A DNA stretch of 64,000 nt from CAUPWF01 sp964369755 (GTDB lineage Bacteria > Bacillota > Clostridia > Lachnospirales > Lachnospiraceae): NCBI GenBank assembly GCA_964369755.1, contig CAYJFY010000006.1, forward strand, positions 1 through 64,000, given 5' to 3'. A program made the translations under genes and the position numbers. Of the stretch, positions 28,606-37,270 are shown in pieces (the first letter of the stretch is position 1; each line of letters starts with the position of its first letter). Below the pieces are notes generated by a model. It was not told where the DNA came from. It ran no database searches and saw only the letters and a list, made by a program, of their open reading frames with translations.

Positions 28606-30132
28606 ATGAAGAAAAATATTATCATCTTCTACACTGACCAACAACGTTATGATTCGCTACACTGTAACGGAAATGAACATGCGAAGACACCAAATCTCGA
28701 TAGCCTTGCGAGTGATGGCAGTAGGTTTACTCGTCATATCGGCGCCAATTCGGTATGCATGCCATCCCGTGCCAGTTTCTTTACTGGTCAATATGTTCCT
28801 GGACATGGCGTGAGTTCCAATGGCATTCCACTCTGGAATCGTGACAGAGGCTGCAAGGATAAGAACGACTTTATCAGTGAGCAAATCTTTGGACAGCCTG
28901 TAGAGAAATGTATCCCGACCATGGCGAATATCTTCGGAGATAACGGCTACCATACCGCATCTTTTGGTAAACTACATTTTCAACCACATCTAGCCGACGA
29001 TACCTATGGTTTTTGGGAGTCTTATTCCACATGGGAGAAGGAAGAGGCGGAATACTATGACAAGCCTTTCTACGGTTTCCAGACTTGCAAGCTAGTACTT
29101 GGACATGGAGATGATCCTTGTGGTTACAACCATGGGCATTACGGTCGTTGGTTACAGCGTGAACACCCTGAAATTGCCGCCAAGCTACATAATCTCAGTG
29201 ATGTGAATACAAAGGTTGGTTCCATCATGGATGATATCTACAAATCCCCAGTTCCAAGTGAGTTGCACAATACCATGTGGATTGCCAATGAAGCCTGCCA
29301 GTACCTAGATTCAAAGAAAGACGATGATGCACCTGTGTTCCTATATCTAGGTTTTCCTGATCCGCACCATCCAATGTGTCCTCCATTTGATATTGTGGAT
29401 GAATTTGAGAATTTACCATTGCCTGAATTTGCAAAACTTGATAAAATCAAAGGTAAGAAACCTGAGTGTTTCGCAGATTATGCAGATAAGAGCAGTGCCA
29501 CGGATGAAGAGATTGCAAAGGGATATCGCTATACACAAGCCTCTATCTACTTGATAGATAAAGCAATCGGGCAAGTGGTTGATAAGATGAAAGAACTCGG
29601 AATCTATGAAGATACTACCATTATATTTACATCCGATCACGGTGATTTTATGGGGGACTTCAATATGATTTGCAAACGCGATGTGGCTCAATATAACTTG
29701 GTTCACCTCCCATTCATTTTGAAACCTGCTAATGGAGTTTCCCTCCCTAGCGTAGTGGATACTCCAATGAGTAATGTAGACGTGCTTCCAACCTTGTTAT
29801 CAATCAACGGAATGGACATTCCACGATATGTACAGGGCATCGACATCCAAAGTGAAAAAGCCAAGGATAATCTACCAATGTCTACTTGCTATACCGTAAG
29901 CGGTGTGAATCGAAATCTGTCCATATTTGATGACACTTATCGCTATACTTATTATGTAAATACTGGCGAAGAAGAGCTTTATAATCATAAAGTTGATGGC
30001 TTCGAACACGAGAGCTTGATTTCATCGGAGCCTGAGAAGTACCGCTCCATCTGTGATGAACTCAAACTAAAATTATTCCAGAAACATCTGGAAGCCGACC
30101 ATGGTCTGTATAATCATTATGGGTTATGGTAA
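28606..30132 (+). CDS. Type I sulfatase, formylglycine-dependent
   Basis: 508 residues with no signal peptide, so probably cytoplasmic. The sulfatase signature CMPSRASFFTG places Cys51 as the residue converted to formylglycine, which requires a radical-SAM maturase encoded elsewhere. Metal-binding residues are visible in FYTDQQR near the start and TSDHGDFMGD in the second half. It would cleave sulfate esters from a sugar or related molecule; the substrate is not readable. It is followed after 28 bases by an AraC regulator, probably its controller. AAGGAGG precedes the ATG. Confidence 0.92.
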   Translation: MKKNIIIFYTDQQRYDSLHCNGNEHAKTPNLDSLASDGSRFTRHIGANSVCMPSRASFFTGQYVPGHGVSSNGIPLWNRDRGCKDKNDFISEQIFGQPVEKCIPTMANIFGDNGYHTASFGKLHFQPHLADDTYGFWESYSTWEKEEAEYYDKPFYGFQTCKLVLGHGDDPCGYNHGHYGRWLQREHPEIAAKLHNLSDVNTKVGSIMDDIYKSPVPSELHNTMWIANEACQYLDSKKDDDAPVFLYLGFPDPHHPMCPPFDIVDEFENLPLPEFAKLDKIKGKKPECFADYADKSSATDEEIAKGYRYTQASIYLIDKAIGQVVDKMKELGIYEDTTIIFTSDHGDFMGDFNMICKRDVAQYNLVHLPFILKPANGVSLPSVVDTPMSNVDVLPTLLSINGMDIPRYVQGIDIQSEKAKDNLPMSTCYTVSGVNRNLSIFDDTYRYTYYVNTGEEELYNHKVDGFEHESLISSEPEKYRSICDELKLKLFQKHLEADHGLYNHYGLW

Positions 30133-30160
30133 GTACTAGATGATTTAAGAAAGGGATTAC

Positions 30161-30892
30161 ATGCAAATACTGATCGATAAAATTTTTGCATTTGGATACA
30201 AATCAGGCGACGTTTATCAAAACGTCGCCTATGAAGGTTATGAATTAACTTATTTCGCCTCAGGTACTGGAACCATGTCTTCCAAGGACAAGACATTTAC
30301 CTATCGTCCAAATGATATCCTATTCGCAACACCCGAATATGTTCGCAAGTTGTCTTGCACCGAAGATACAAATTACTTCTGTATTCGCTTTCGAATCCTA
30401 GACCCGTTGAATGATTTGTCCTACGGCGTTTATCCTTGTGTCGATGACTATATCTTCGCCTTGATGAAATCTATTTTTCAAGAATATAAAGACAAGCCGT
30501 ATCGCTATTACGACTCTTGCAATCTAAAAGTTGGAGAAGTCTTAATCCTTCTTGCGCGTCGCGTCGCGGAGAATGCCTCAACCGATAGAAGTTTCCATGA
30601 TCTAATCAGGGAGATTGACTCCACCCTCTTATTTGAACGAAGTGTAAAGGAAATGGCCGATAGCCTAAACTATAGTTATGATTATTTCCGCCACAAGTTC
30701 AAAGGAATCACAGGTCAGTCACCGAGTGAATACATCGCCAATAAACGCTTAGAAAATGCTTGTAAATTGCTAAAACAAAATAAATATACCTGCACGGAAA
30801 TCTCCAACTTATGTGGTTTCTCTTCCCCTTCACAATTTAGCAAGCTATTCAAACGCGAATTAGGAGTAAATCCTCTTTCCTATCGCAGCTAA
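30161..30892 (+). CDS. AraC-family transcriptional regulator
   Basis: 243 residues. An N-terminal cupin-like ligand domain (about 1-135, TYRPNDILFATPEYV) is followed by two helix-turn-helix motifs in the last 100 residues (MADSLNYSYDYFRHKF and ISNLCGFSSPSQFSKLF). It lies 28 bases after the sulfatase gene and is probably co-transcribed. The gene converges with the YitT-family gene, 23 bases away. Confidence 0.9.
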   Translation: MQILIDKIFAFGYKSGDVYQNVAYEGYELTYFASGTGTMSSKDKTFTYRPNDILFATPEYVRKLSCTEDTNYFCIRFRILDPLNDLSYGVYPCVDDYIFALMKSIFQEYKDKPYRYYDSCNLKVGEVLILLARRVAENASTDRSFHDLIREIDSTLLFERSVKEMADSLNYSYDYFRHKFKGITGQSPSEYIANKRLENACKLLKQNKYTCTEISNLCGFSSPSQFSKLFKRELGVNPLSYRS

Positions 30893-30915
30893 AATCCTAT
30901 ACCATTGCATTTCTT

Positions 30916-31782
30916 TTATCGAATATGCTTTTTACTAAGACTGAATCCTTTCCCCTTCACCTCATGCACTCGATTAATAATCAAAAATGCCTTTGGATCA
31001 ATCTCCTTAATATGGTCTTTTATCTTCACAACTTCTCGGTTGGACACAACAGTAAGAATTAACGCTCGTTGCGTTCTCATATATCCAGTTTCTGCATGTA
31101 ATAACGTCGTTCCCCGATCAATCGACTCTAAAATATATTGATTGATTTCCTCACTCTTCTCGCTGATAATCTGAATCTGGGTCTGAGATGTTCCAGCCAT
31201 CAATACCTTGTCCAGTACAATCGAATAGGTGAGCACTAGAATAATGCCATATAAGATATTCTCTACATCCGAATAAAGCATTTGAACGAGTAGAATTGTC
31301 ACATCAAATCCGTACATCACAACGGAAACTGGTATCCCCGTCTTCTTGTTCATCACCAGCGGAGGAATGTCCATTCCACCTGTGGATGATCCTGTACTAA
31401 TAACAATTCCAATCCCTCCTCCAATCAAAAGTCCACCACAGATTGCCGAAAGCAAGGGATCTTCTGTCAGATTCCCCAATTCTGGTATAGACTCAAACAC
31501 TCCCATAATCAGCGGATACACAAAGGTACTTACCAGCGTGGTCAGTGCAAACTTCCTTCCCATCACAAGAAATCCCACGCCAAATAAGATGATATTAATC
31601 GCAAAAATCGTGATAGACACTGGTATATTTAGATAATGTTGTACGGTAAGTGAAATCCCTGTGGACCCTCCAACAATAATTCCACTTGGCATTACAAACA
31701 TAGCAACCCCTAGCGCATACAATATATTTCCTATTATAATTATGAATACTTTTTTTCCTATTTGATATGCTGTATTTCCCAT
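30916..31782 (-). CDS. YitT-family membrane protein (DUF161/DUF2179)
   Basis: 288 residues from the ATG at 31782, which has AAGGAGG 6 bases upstream; a longer start at 31803 would include that site. About five membrane segments carry the family pattern SGIIVGGSTGISL and STGSSTGGMDIPP, then a cytoplasmic DUF2179 domain ends the protein. The function of the family is not established. It is monocistronic here. An ATTTATAAG / CTTATAAAT palindrome (31868-31890) lies between it and the purine operon. Confidence 0.9.
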   Translation of the reverse strand: MGNTAYQIGKKVFIIIIGNILYALGVAMFVMPSGIIVGGSTGISLTVQHYLNIPVSITIFAINIILFGVGFLVMGRKFALTTLVSTFVYPLIMGVFESIPELGNLTEDPLLSAICGGLLIGGGIGIVISTGSSTGGMDIPPLVMNKKTGIPVSVVMYGFDVTILLVQMLYSDVENILYGIILVLTYSIVLDKVLMAGTSQTQIQIISEKSEEINQYILESIDRGTTLLHAETGYMRTQRALILTVVSNREVVKIKDHIKEIDPKAFLIINRVHEVKGKGFSLSKKHIR

Positions 31783-31919
31783 GCAAATCCTCCTTATAAT
31801 CATTCGACTTATAATAACACGAGACTATGGTGCTGACAATAGAAATAAATTTTAATCAAATCCCTTGATTTATAAGTACTTCTTATAAATATCCTTCAAA
31901 AATAAAATATTTACTCTTA

Positions 31920-31948
31920 TTGATGTAAGAACATATATATGATACTAT
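31920..31948 (+). promoter_or_regulatory. Probable promoter of the purine operon
   Basis: TTGATG (31920-31925) and TACTAT (31943-31948) are 17 bases apart. This gives a leader of about 118 bases that contains the hairpin at 31977-32031. An overlapping TATGAT at 31938 is an alternative -10. Confidence 0.45.
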
Positions 31949-31976
31949 TTTTGTAAGAAAATATTGCAAAAATTCC

Positions 31977-32031
31977 AAGCTAATTGTAGGACGGGAAGCC
32001 TAATTCACCCTGTCATGTAATTAGCTTTTTT
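31977..32031 (+). promoter_or_regulatory. Attenuator-like leader element before the adenine deaminase operon
   Basis: A 9-base stem AAGCTAATT (31977-31985) / AATTAGCTT (32019-32027) ends in six T (32026-32031), an intrinsic terminator 42 bases before the first gene. Inside is a hairpin GACGGG (31990-31995) / CCCTGTC (32008-32014). Its loop carries a second copy of CTAATT (32000-32005) that can pair with the same AATTAG (32019-32024), forming a pseudoknot that excludes the terminator. It does not match the purine, PreQ1 or guanidine riboswitch patterns I know. A ligand-sensing role is inferred. Confidence 0.6.
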
Positions 32032-32072
32032 GCATTATCGGACAAATTATAAGCACTATTGGAGGTATCAAC

Positions 32073-33854
32073 ATGAAACACACAGTAAGTAATCTCAAGG
32101 AACTTGTACGTGCAGGACGCGCAACAACACCATCAGATGTCGTCATCAAAGGTGGAACACTCATCAATGTAATGTCGAGCGAGATCTATCCTGCTGATAT
32201 CGCAATCTACAAAGACACGATCGTTGCAATCGGTAATGTAGAGGACTATATCGGCGAATCAACCAACATCATCGATGCGACAGGAAAGTACCTTGCTCCT
32301 GGATTAATCGATGGACACATCCACAGCGAGTGTAGCAAGTTAAGCATCACAAGCTACGCAAAAGCTGTCGTTCCTACTGGAACAACTAGCATGATTTCTG
32401 GTTTAGATGAATATATCTCTGTATCAGGCCTAGAAGGACTACAAGAAATTTTTGCTGAAATCGCTCAAAGCCCACTCAAGGTGTTCTGGGGCGCTCCACA
32501 CCAAACACCATATACCATTCCTCAATCAACCGTTGCATTTAATTTTACACAGGACGTTCATCGTGAAGTACAAAAATGGCCTGAGTGTTTCGGTGTATGG
32601 GAAACCGTTCGTGAATTTATTCAAGAAGAAGATGAGCAAACTTTGGGAGCAATGGCAATTGCTGCCGAGAACAATCTTCCTGTATTTGGTTGCGCACCGA
32701 TGTGTCAGGGTAAAGATCTAAACGGCTATCTTGCCACAGGTGTAAGACTTGACCACGAAAGTTATACGCACGAAGAAGTTGTAGAAAAAATGAGAAATGG
32801 AATGCACATGCTCATCCGTGAATCTAGTGTAACTCATTTCCTAGAAGAAAATATTCGTGCTGTCACAGAAGTCAACCCAGCATTTGCTAGACGCGTAAGT
32901 TTTTGCACTGATGATGTGACTGCAACAGATGTATTAGAAAAAGGTCATTTGGATCATGTAGTTCGACTTGCCATTCAAGCTGGTGTATCTCCAATGGAGG
33001 CAATTCAAATGGCAACAATCAACAGTGCTGAGGCATACAGAATCGACCATCTTGTCGGTTCAATCTGCCCTGGAAGAATCGCAGATATCTTGTTTGTGGA
33101 TGCCCCTGAGACATTTAATGTATTAGAAGTTATGACAAATGGAAAATTAGTTGCGAAAGACAAAAAACTTTCTTACGAATTAAAAGCACCTGCAAGAAGT
33201 CGCATTCTTACAAGTGAGCTAAAATGCCCAAAGGTAAGCGCAAGTGATTTCGAGTACAAAGTTGATATAGAATCAGGATCGGCAAAGGTGCTCTCCATGG
33301 ATGTAAAAGGACCTTTCGTAAGAAAACGTCGTGATGTAGAATTAAAAGTTGAAAACTTTATCGTGCAACCAGATGCTGAACAAGATGTGGCTATGGTCTC
33401 AGTTCTAGAGCGATTTGGAAAAAACGGAAATAAATCTCTCGCTTTTTGTTCTGGTTGGAAGTTGAAAAAGGGTGCCATGGCATCTTCTGCTGCCCCAGAT
33501 GATAACGATATCGTGGTAATGGGAGCAAATGCTTCTGATATGGCAATTGCTGTAAACCACTTAATCGAAAATGGCGGTGGACAAGTGGTTGTTGCAGATG
33601 GCAAGGTTATTGAATTCCTACCACTTCCAGTTGGTGGAATCTGCTCAGACGTAGAACCAGAGGAAATGGCTGCTGCTGAAAAAGTAATCAATGCCTCTGC
33701 AAAAGAACTAGGTTGTGATTTGCCTGAGCCATTGATGTATATGTTCTTCCTACCAATCACTGCAATTCCTGATTATGCAATTACCGATGTCGGACCTGTA
33801 GACTGTATTAAATTAGAAGTATTTAACCCTATTATAGAATTAACTCAAAAGTAG
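32073..33854 (+). CDS. Divergent adenine deaminase paralogue (COG1001 amidohydrolase)
   Basis: 593 residues of the AdeC-type amidohydrolase superfamily. HxH is kept in PGLIDGHIHSE, as are DHESYT and CTDD. The stretch that is ADPHEIVNV in the next gene is SGLDEYISV here, so that His is lost. The DGHAP His is replaced by Cys (FGCAP), and LPSCVPATPHE is absent. The bridging Glu appears kept (GVWE). The active site therefore differs, and another purine-like substrate or a regulatory role is possible. AGGAGG-like GGAGG precedes the ATG. It is the first gene of a three-gene operon. Confidence 0.82.
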   Translation: MKHTVSNLKELVRAGRATTPSDVVIKGGTLINVMSSEIYPADIAIYKDTIVAIGNVEDYIGESTNIIDATGKYLAPGLIDGHIHSECSKLSITSYAKAVVPTGTTSMISGLDEYISVSGLEGLQEIFAEIAQSPLKVFWGAPHQTPYTIPQSTVAFNFTQDVHREVQKWPECFGVWETVREFIQEEDEQTLGAMAIAAENNLPVFGCAPMCQGKDLNGYLATGVRLDHESYTHEEVVEKMRNGMHMLIRESSVTHFLEENIRAVTEVNPAFARRVSFCTDDVTATDVLEKGHLDHVVRLAIQAGVSPMEAIQMATINSAEAYRIDHLVGSICPGRIADILFVDAPETFNVLEVMTNGKLVAKDKKLSYELKAPARSRILTSELKCPKVSASDFEYKVDIESGSAKVLSMDVKGPFVRKRRDVELKVENFIVQPDAEQDVAMVSVLERFGKNGNKSLAFCSGWKLKKGAMASSAAPDDNDIVVMGANASDMAIAVNHLIENGGGQVVVADGKVIEFLPLPVGGICSDVEPEEMAAAEKVINASAKELGCDLPEPLMYMFFLPITAIPDYAITDVGPVDCIKLEVFNPIIELTQK

Positions 33855-33864
33855 GAGGTATTCC

Positions 33865-35595
33865 ATGACAAAAGAAGTTGTTAAAAAAATAATTGAAGTA
33901 GCCAGCGGACGCCTTGAAGCTGATTTAGTTATAAAGAATGCAAGAGTTGTAGATGTATATAGCGGGATAATCACAGATGGAGATGTTGCCATCTGTGATA
34001 ACTTCATCGCTGGTGTTGGTGAATATTCTGGTTCCAATGAATTCGATGCCAAGGGAAGATATCTGACCCCCGGATTCATTGATAGCCATATTCATATCGA
34101 ATCTGCCTATGTATCACCAGAGGAGCTAGGGCGAATGCTCGTTCCTTGTGGAGGTACCACAATCATTGCCGATCCACATGAAATTGTGAACGTGTGTGGA
34201 ATCGATGGTTTAGACTATATGATGGAAGCGGCAAAAAATACAAAGCTTGATATCAAATTCATGCTTCCTTCTTGCGTGCCAGCTACCCCTCACGAGCATT
34301 CAGGTGCAGTGATCGATGCTACAAAAATGCAAGAGCCTATTACACGTTCCCAAGTATTAGGACTTGGCGAATATATGAATTTCCCTGGAATCATCTATAA
34401 CGTAGATGGTGAAATCGATAAAATCATGGTCGCAAAAGAACATGGAAAGCTCATTGACGGACATGCTCCTGTCATCACAGACAAAGATTTAAATGCCTAC
34501 ACCTCTGTGGGAATTCGCACAGATCACGAATGTTCTTCTGTAAAAGAAATGCATGATCGAATCGCGCGTGGTGTATATGTATTGTTGCGCCAAGGTAGCG
34601 CCTGTCATGATTTGAGAAACTTAGTGAAAGGCGTAACTCCACAGAATAGTCGTCGTTGCCTCTTATGTTCTGATGATAGACAACCAAAGACCATCCTAGA
34701 ATTAGGTCATCTTGATAATCACTTAAAAATCTGCGTGGAAGAAGGACTAGACCCTATTACCGCAATTCAGATGGCTACCATCAATGCTGCTGAGTGTTTC
34801 CACCTCAATGATCGTGGAGCTATCGCACCTGGATTAAAAGCAGACATCGTACTGTTAGAAGATTTGACAGATTTTGTCGTATCTGACGTATTTATCGACG
34901 GAAAACATGTTGCAAAGGGCAAAGAATATTTGCCAAGCTTTGAAAAACATGAGGTTACCAAGGTAAAAGGCAGTGTCAAAGTCAAAGATTTCAACAAGAA
35001 CAAATTAAAATTCAACTTAAAATCTAATCGTGTTCATGTCATTGAACTCATTGAAGGAAGTGTTGTAACGAAAAAAACAATCGAAGAGGTAACCGTCGAC
35101 GAATCTGGAGATTTTGTTTATCAAGAATCTCAGGACATTGTAAAAATGGCTGTTGTTGAAAGACATCAAAACACTGGAAATGTAGCACTCGGCCTAATAA
35201 AAGGCTATGGAATTAAGAAAGGCGCCATCGCACTATCCATCGCCCATGACTCACATAACCTAATCGTAGTCGGCGTAAATGATACAGATATGGAATTAGC
35301 AATTCAAACTCTGATTAAACAAGAAGGTGGAATTGCAATCGTTGCAGACGGTCAAGTATTAGATGCTATGCCGATGCCACTGGGAGGAATCATGAGCGAT
35401 CAGAGCGGAGAATGGGTAAAAGACAAGCTCATCACGCTCCATAACAAGGCACAAAAAGAGCTGAAGATTAACCCGAATATTGAACCTGTCATGACACTTT
35501 GTTTTATGTCATTGGCTGTAATCCCTGAAATCAAGCTAACAGACATGGGATTATTTGATGTAGCAACATTTGATTTTATATCAATTGAAGCATAA
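33865..35595 (+). CDS. ade: Adenine deaminase
   Basis: 576 residues with the full AdeC motif set: PGFIDSHIHIES, ADPHEIVNVCG, LPSCVPATPHEHSG, LGEYMNFPG, IDGHAP, TDHECSS and CSDDRQP. It hydrolyses adenine to hypoxanthine and ammonia using a binuclear metal centre in the cytoplasm. It starts 10 bases after the paralogue with AGGAGG upstream. Together with the following permease it forms a purine uptake and salvage unit. Confidence 0.93.
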   Translation: MTKEVVKKIIEVASGRLEADLVIKNARVVDVYSGIITDGDVAICDNFIAGVGEYSGSNEFDAKGRYLTPGFIDSHIHIESAYVSPEELGRMLVPCGGTTIIADPHEIVNVCGIDGLDYMMEAAKNTKLDIKFMLPSCVPATPHEHSGAVIDATKMQEPITRSQVLGLGEYMNFPGIIYNVDGEIDKIMVAKEHGKLIDGHAPVITDKDLNAYTSVGIRTDHECSSVKEMHDRIARGVYVLLRQGSACHDLRNLVKGVTPQNSRRCLLCSDDRQPKTILELGHLDNHLKICVEEGLDPITAIQMATINAAECFHLNDRGAIAPGLKADIVLLEDLTDFVVSDVFIDGKHVAKGKEYLPSFEKHEVTKVKGSVKVKDFNKNKLKFNLKSNRVHVIELIEGSVVTKKTIEEVTVDESGDFVYQESQDIVKMAVVERHQNTGNVALGLIKGYGIKKGAIALSIAHDSHNLIVVGVNDTDMELAIQTLIKQEGGIAIVADGQVLDAMPMPLGGIMSDQSGEWVKDKLITLHNKAQKELKINPNIEPVMTLCFMSLAVIPEIKLTDMGLFDVATFDFISIEA

Positions 35596-35619
35596 TTTAA
35601 TTATTTAAAGGAGAGAAAA

Positions 35620-37182
35620 ATGAGTACAAAAGTAAAACTACCCTTTTTCCGAAAGGGCGATATAGGTGGAATGACCTATCTCATCACAAACAACATTGTA
35701 AACTATCTAATTGTAATTGCAACCCTATCAGGAGTTCTTGGTTGGCCAGATGAAATCGTGTTCGGAAAAGTAATTCCAGCATTATCAATCGGTTTATTCG
35801 TTAGCTGTCTGTACTATGCTTACATGGCATGGAAGCTGGCGCAAAAAACTGGAAGAACAGATGTGACTGCACTCCCATCTGGAGTGTCTACTCCTGCGAT
35901 GTTCGTTATCCTCTATGGAGTTATCATGCCACTTCACTTCGGACTTGGCGACCCTCAGATTGCATGGTCTGCTGCTACAGCTGCATGCTTCATCGGTGGT
36001 ATGGTTGAATTCTTAGGCGGAATCATTGGACCTTGGATGAAAAACAACATTCCACGTGCGGCTCTACTTGGAACCGTTGCAGGTATCGGATTTATTTGGA
36101 TGGCTACACAAGGGGTATTTGATATCCTTTCAGACCCTATCGTTGGTTTCCCAATCTTAATCGTTGCACTTGTAGGTCTATTTGGAGGATATTTATTCCC
36201 GAAAAAAATCCCACCATTATCGGTTGCAGTAGTTGGTGGTATCATCTATGCACTAGCAATTGGACGTACAAATTTCGATTTTTCTGGTGTTGGATTCTAC
36301 TTCCCTAACCCTGTAAATACCATACAATCCATGTTAAGTGGATTTGCGGTTGTTGTACCATATTTAACAATTATTATTCCGATAGAAATCTATAACTTCA
36401 TCGAAACAATGGATAATGTAGAAGCTGCAAATGCTGCTGGAGACGATTATAGTGTTCGTGAAGCTCAATTCGCAGATGGTATCTGTACTATGATTTCTGC
36501 ATCACTGGGTGGTGTGGTTCCTAATACTGTATGGCTCGGACATGCAGGACTAAAAAAAGGTGGCGCTGGAATTGGTTATTCTCTCATCTCTGGTGGTGTC
36601 TTTGCCCTAGCTGGAGTCTTTGGATTCTTCACATTCTTAAGCACGATTGTACCACCCGCGATTGCAGGTATTACCTATCTATGGTGTGCTGTATTGATGG
36701 TAGCCCAAGCATTTAGAGATGTAGATAAAAAACAACATGCAGCAGTAGGTGTTGCGATGATACCACCAGTTGCAGACTGGTTATATACACAAGTTACTGG
36801 TACAGCATTATTGGCAGACTTACATACAGAGCCAATCGCAAATAACCTAATGGGATTCAACGCTGAAATCACCCAATCATTAATCAACAATGGGGTAATG
36901 TGGCGCGGTGTACCAGATACGAAACACGGAGCAATCATCATCGGTCTTGTACTTGGAACTCTCGTATCATTTATTATTGCTCGCAAGCTAGACAAGGCTG
37001 CATTTACAATGATTGGTGGCGCACTGCTTTCTTTGTTCGGCTTAATGCATAGTGGTGCACTTGGATTCTACCCAACATCACCATTTACTATTTCATATGC
37101 CGTTGTTGCCATTATCTTGTTCATTATGCATTTGGGACGAAATAGTTGGTTTAAACCACAGGACGATTTCGATTATCTATAA
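35620..37182 (+). CDS. NCS2-type purine/nucleobase permease
   Basis: 520 residues and about 12-14 membrane segments. The substrate-site region YNFIETMDNVEAANAAGDDY and the following SASLGGVVPNTVW half-helix fit the NCS2/AzgA nucleobase transporter superfamily. It probably imports adenine or another purine for the deaminases encoded directly upstream. AAAGGAGAG precedes the ATG. The gene ends 32 bases before a palindromic repeat, copy 3. Confidence 0.85.
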   Translation: MSTKVKLPFFRKGDIGGMTYLITNNIVNYLIVIATLSGVLGWPDEIVFGKVIPALSIGLFVSCLYYAYMAWKLAQKTGRTDVTALPSGVSTPAMFVILYGVIMPLHFGLGDPQIAWSAATAACFIGGMVEFLGGIIGPWMKNNIPRAALLGTVAGIGFIWMATQGVFDILSDPIVGFPILIVALVGLFGGYLFPKKIPPLSVAVVGGIIYALAIGRTNFDFSGVGFYFPNPVNTIQSMLSGFAVVVPYLTIIIPIEIYNFIETMDNVEAANAAGDDYSVREAQFADGICTMISASLGGVVPNTVWLGHAGLKKGGAGIGYSLISGGVFALAGVFGFFTFLSTIVPPAIAGITYLWCAVLMVAQAFRDVDKKQHAAVGVAMIPPVADWLYTQVTGTALLADLHTEPIANNLMGFNAEITQSLINNGVMWRGVPDTKHGAIIIGLVLGTLVSFIIARKLDKAAFTMIGGALLSLFGLMHSGALGFYPTSPFTISYAVVAIILFIMHLGRNSWFKPQDDFDYL

Positions 37183-37213
37183 TAATCTACACTTATGACG
37201 AACGACGTCAGTT

Positions 37214-37259
37214 GGGGACGGGGGAAAATGGCGCTTTTGCTTCATTTTCCCCCGTCCCC
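37214..37259. repeat. Palindromic GGGGACG repeat, copy 3
   Basis: Perfect 17-base arms GGGGACGGGGGAAAATG (37214-37230) and its complement (37243-37259) with a 12-base loop. It lies between the converging 3' ends of the permease and GH2 genes and can serve as a bidirectional terminator. Confidence 0.85.
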
Positions 37260-37270
37260 TATTGATCTTT

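Noticed and set aside
31861..32072. Classical guanine/adenine riboswitch upstream of the adenine deaminase operon
   Set aside because: The conserved junction sequences of the purine aptamer are absent; only the competing hairpins described are seen.
33173..33760. 195-codon ORF antisense to the first deaminase gene
   Set aside because: A shadow of the well-supported plus-strand frame, Ser/Pro-rich as such shadows usually are.
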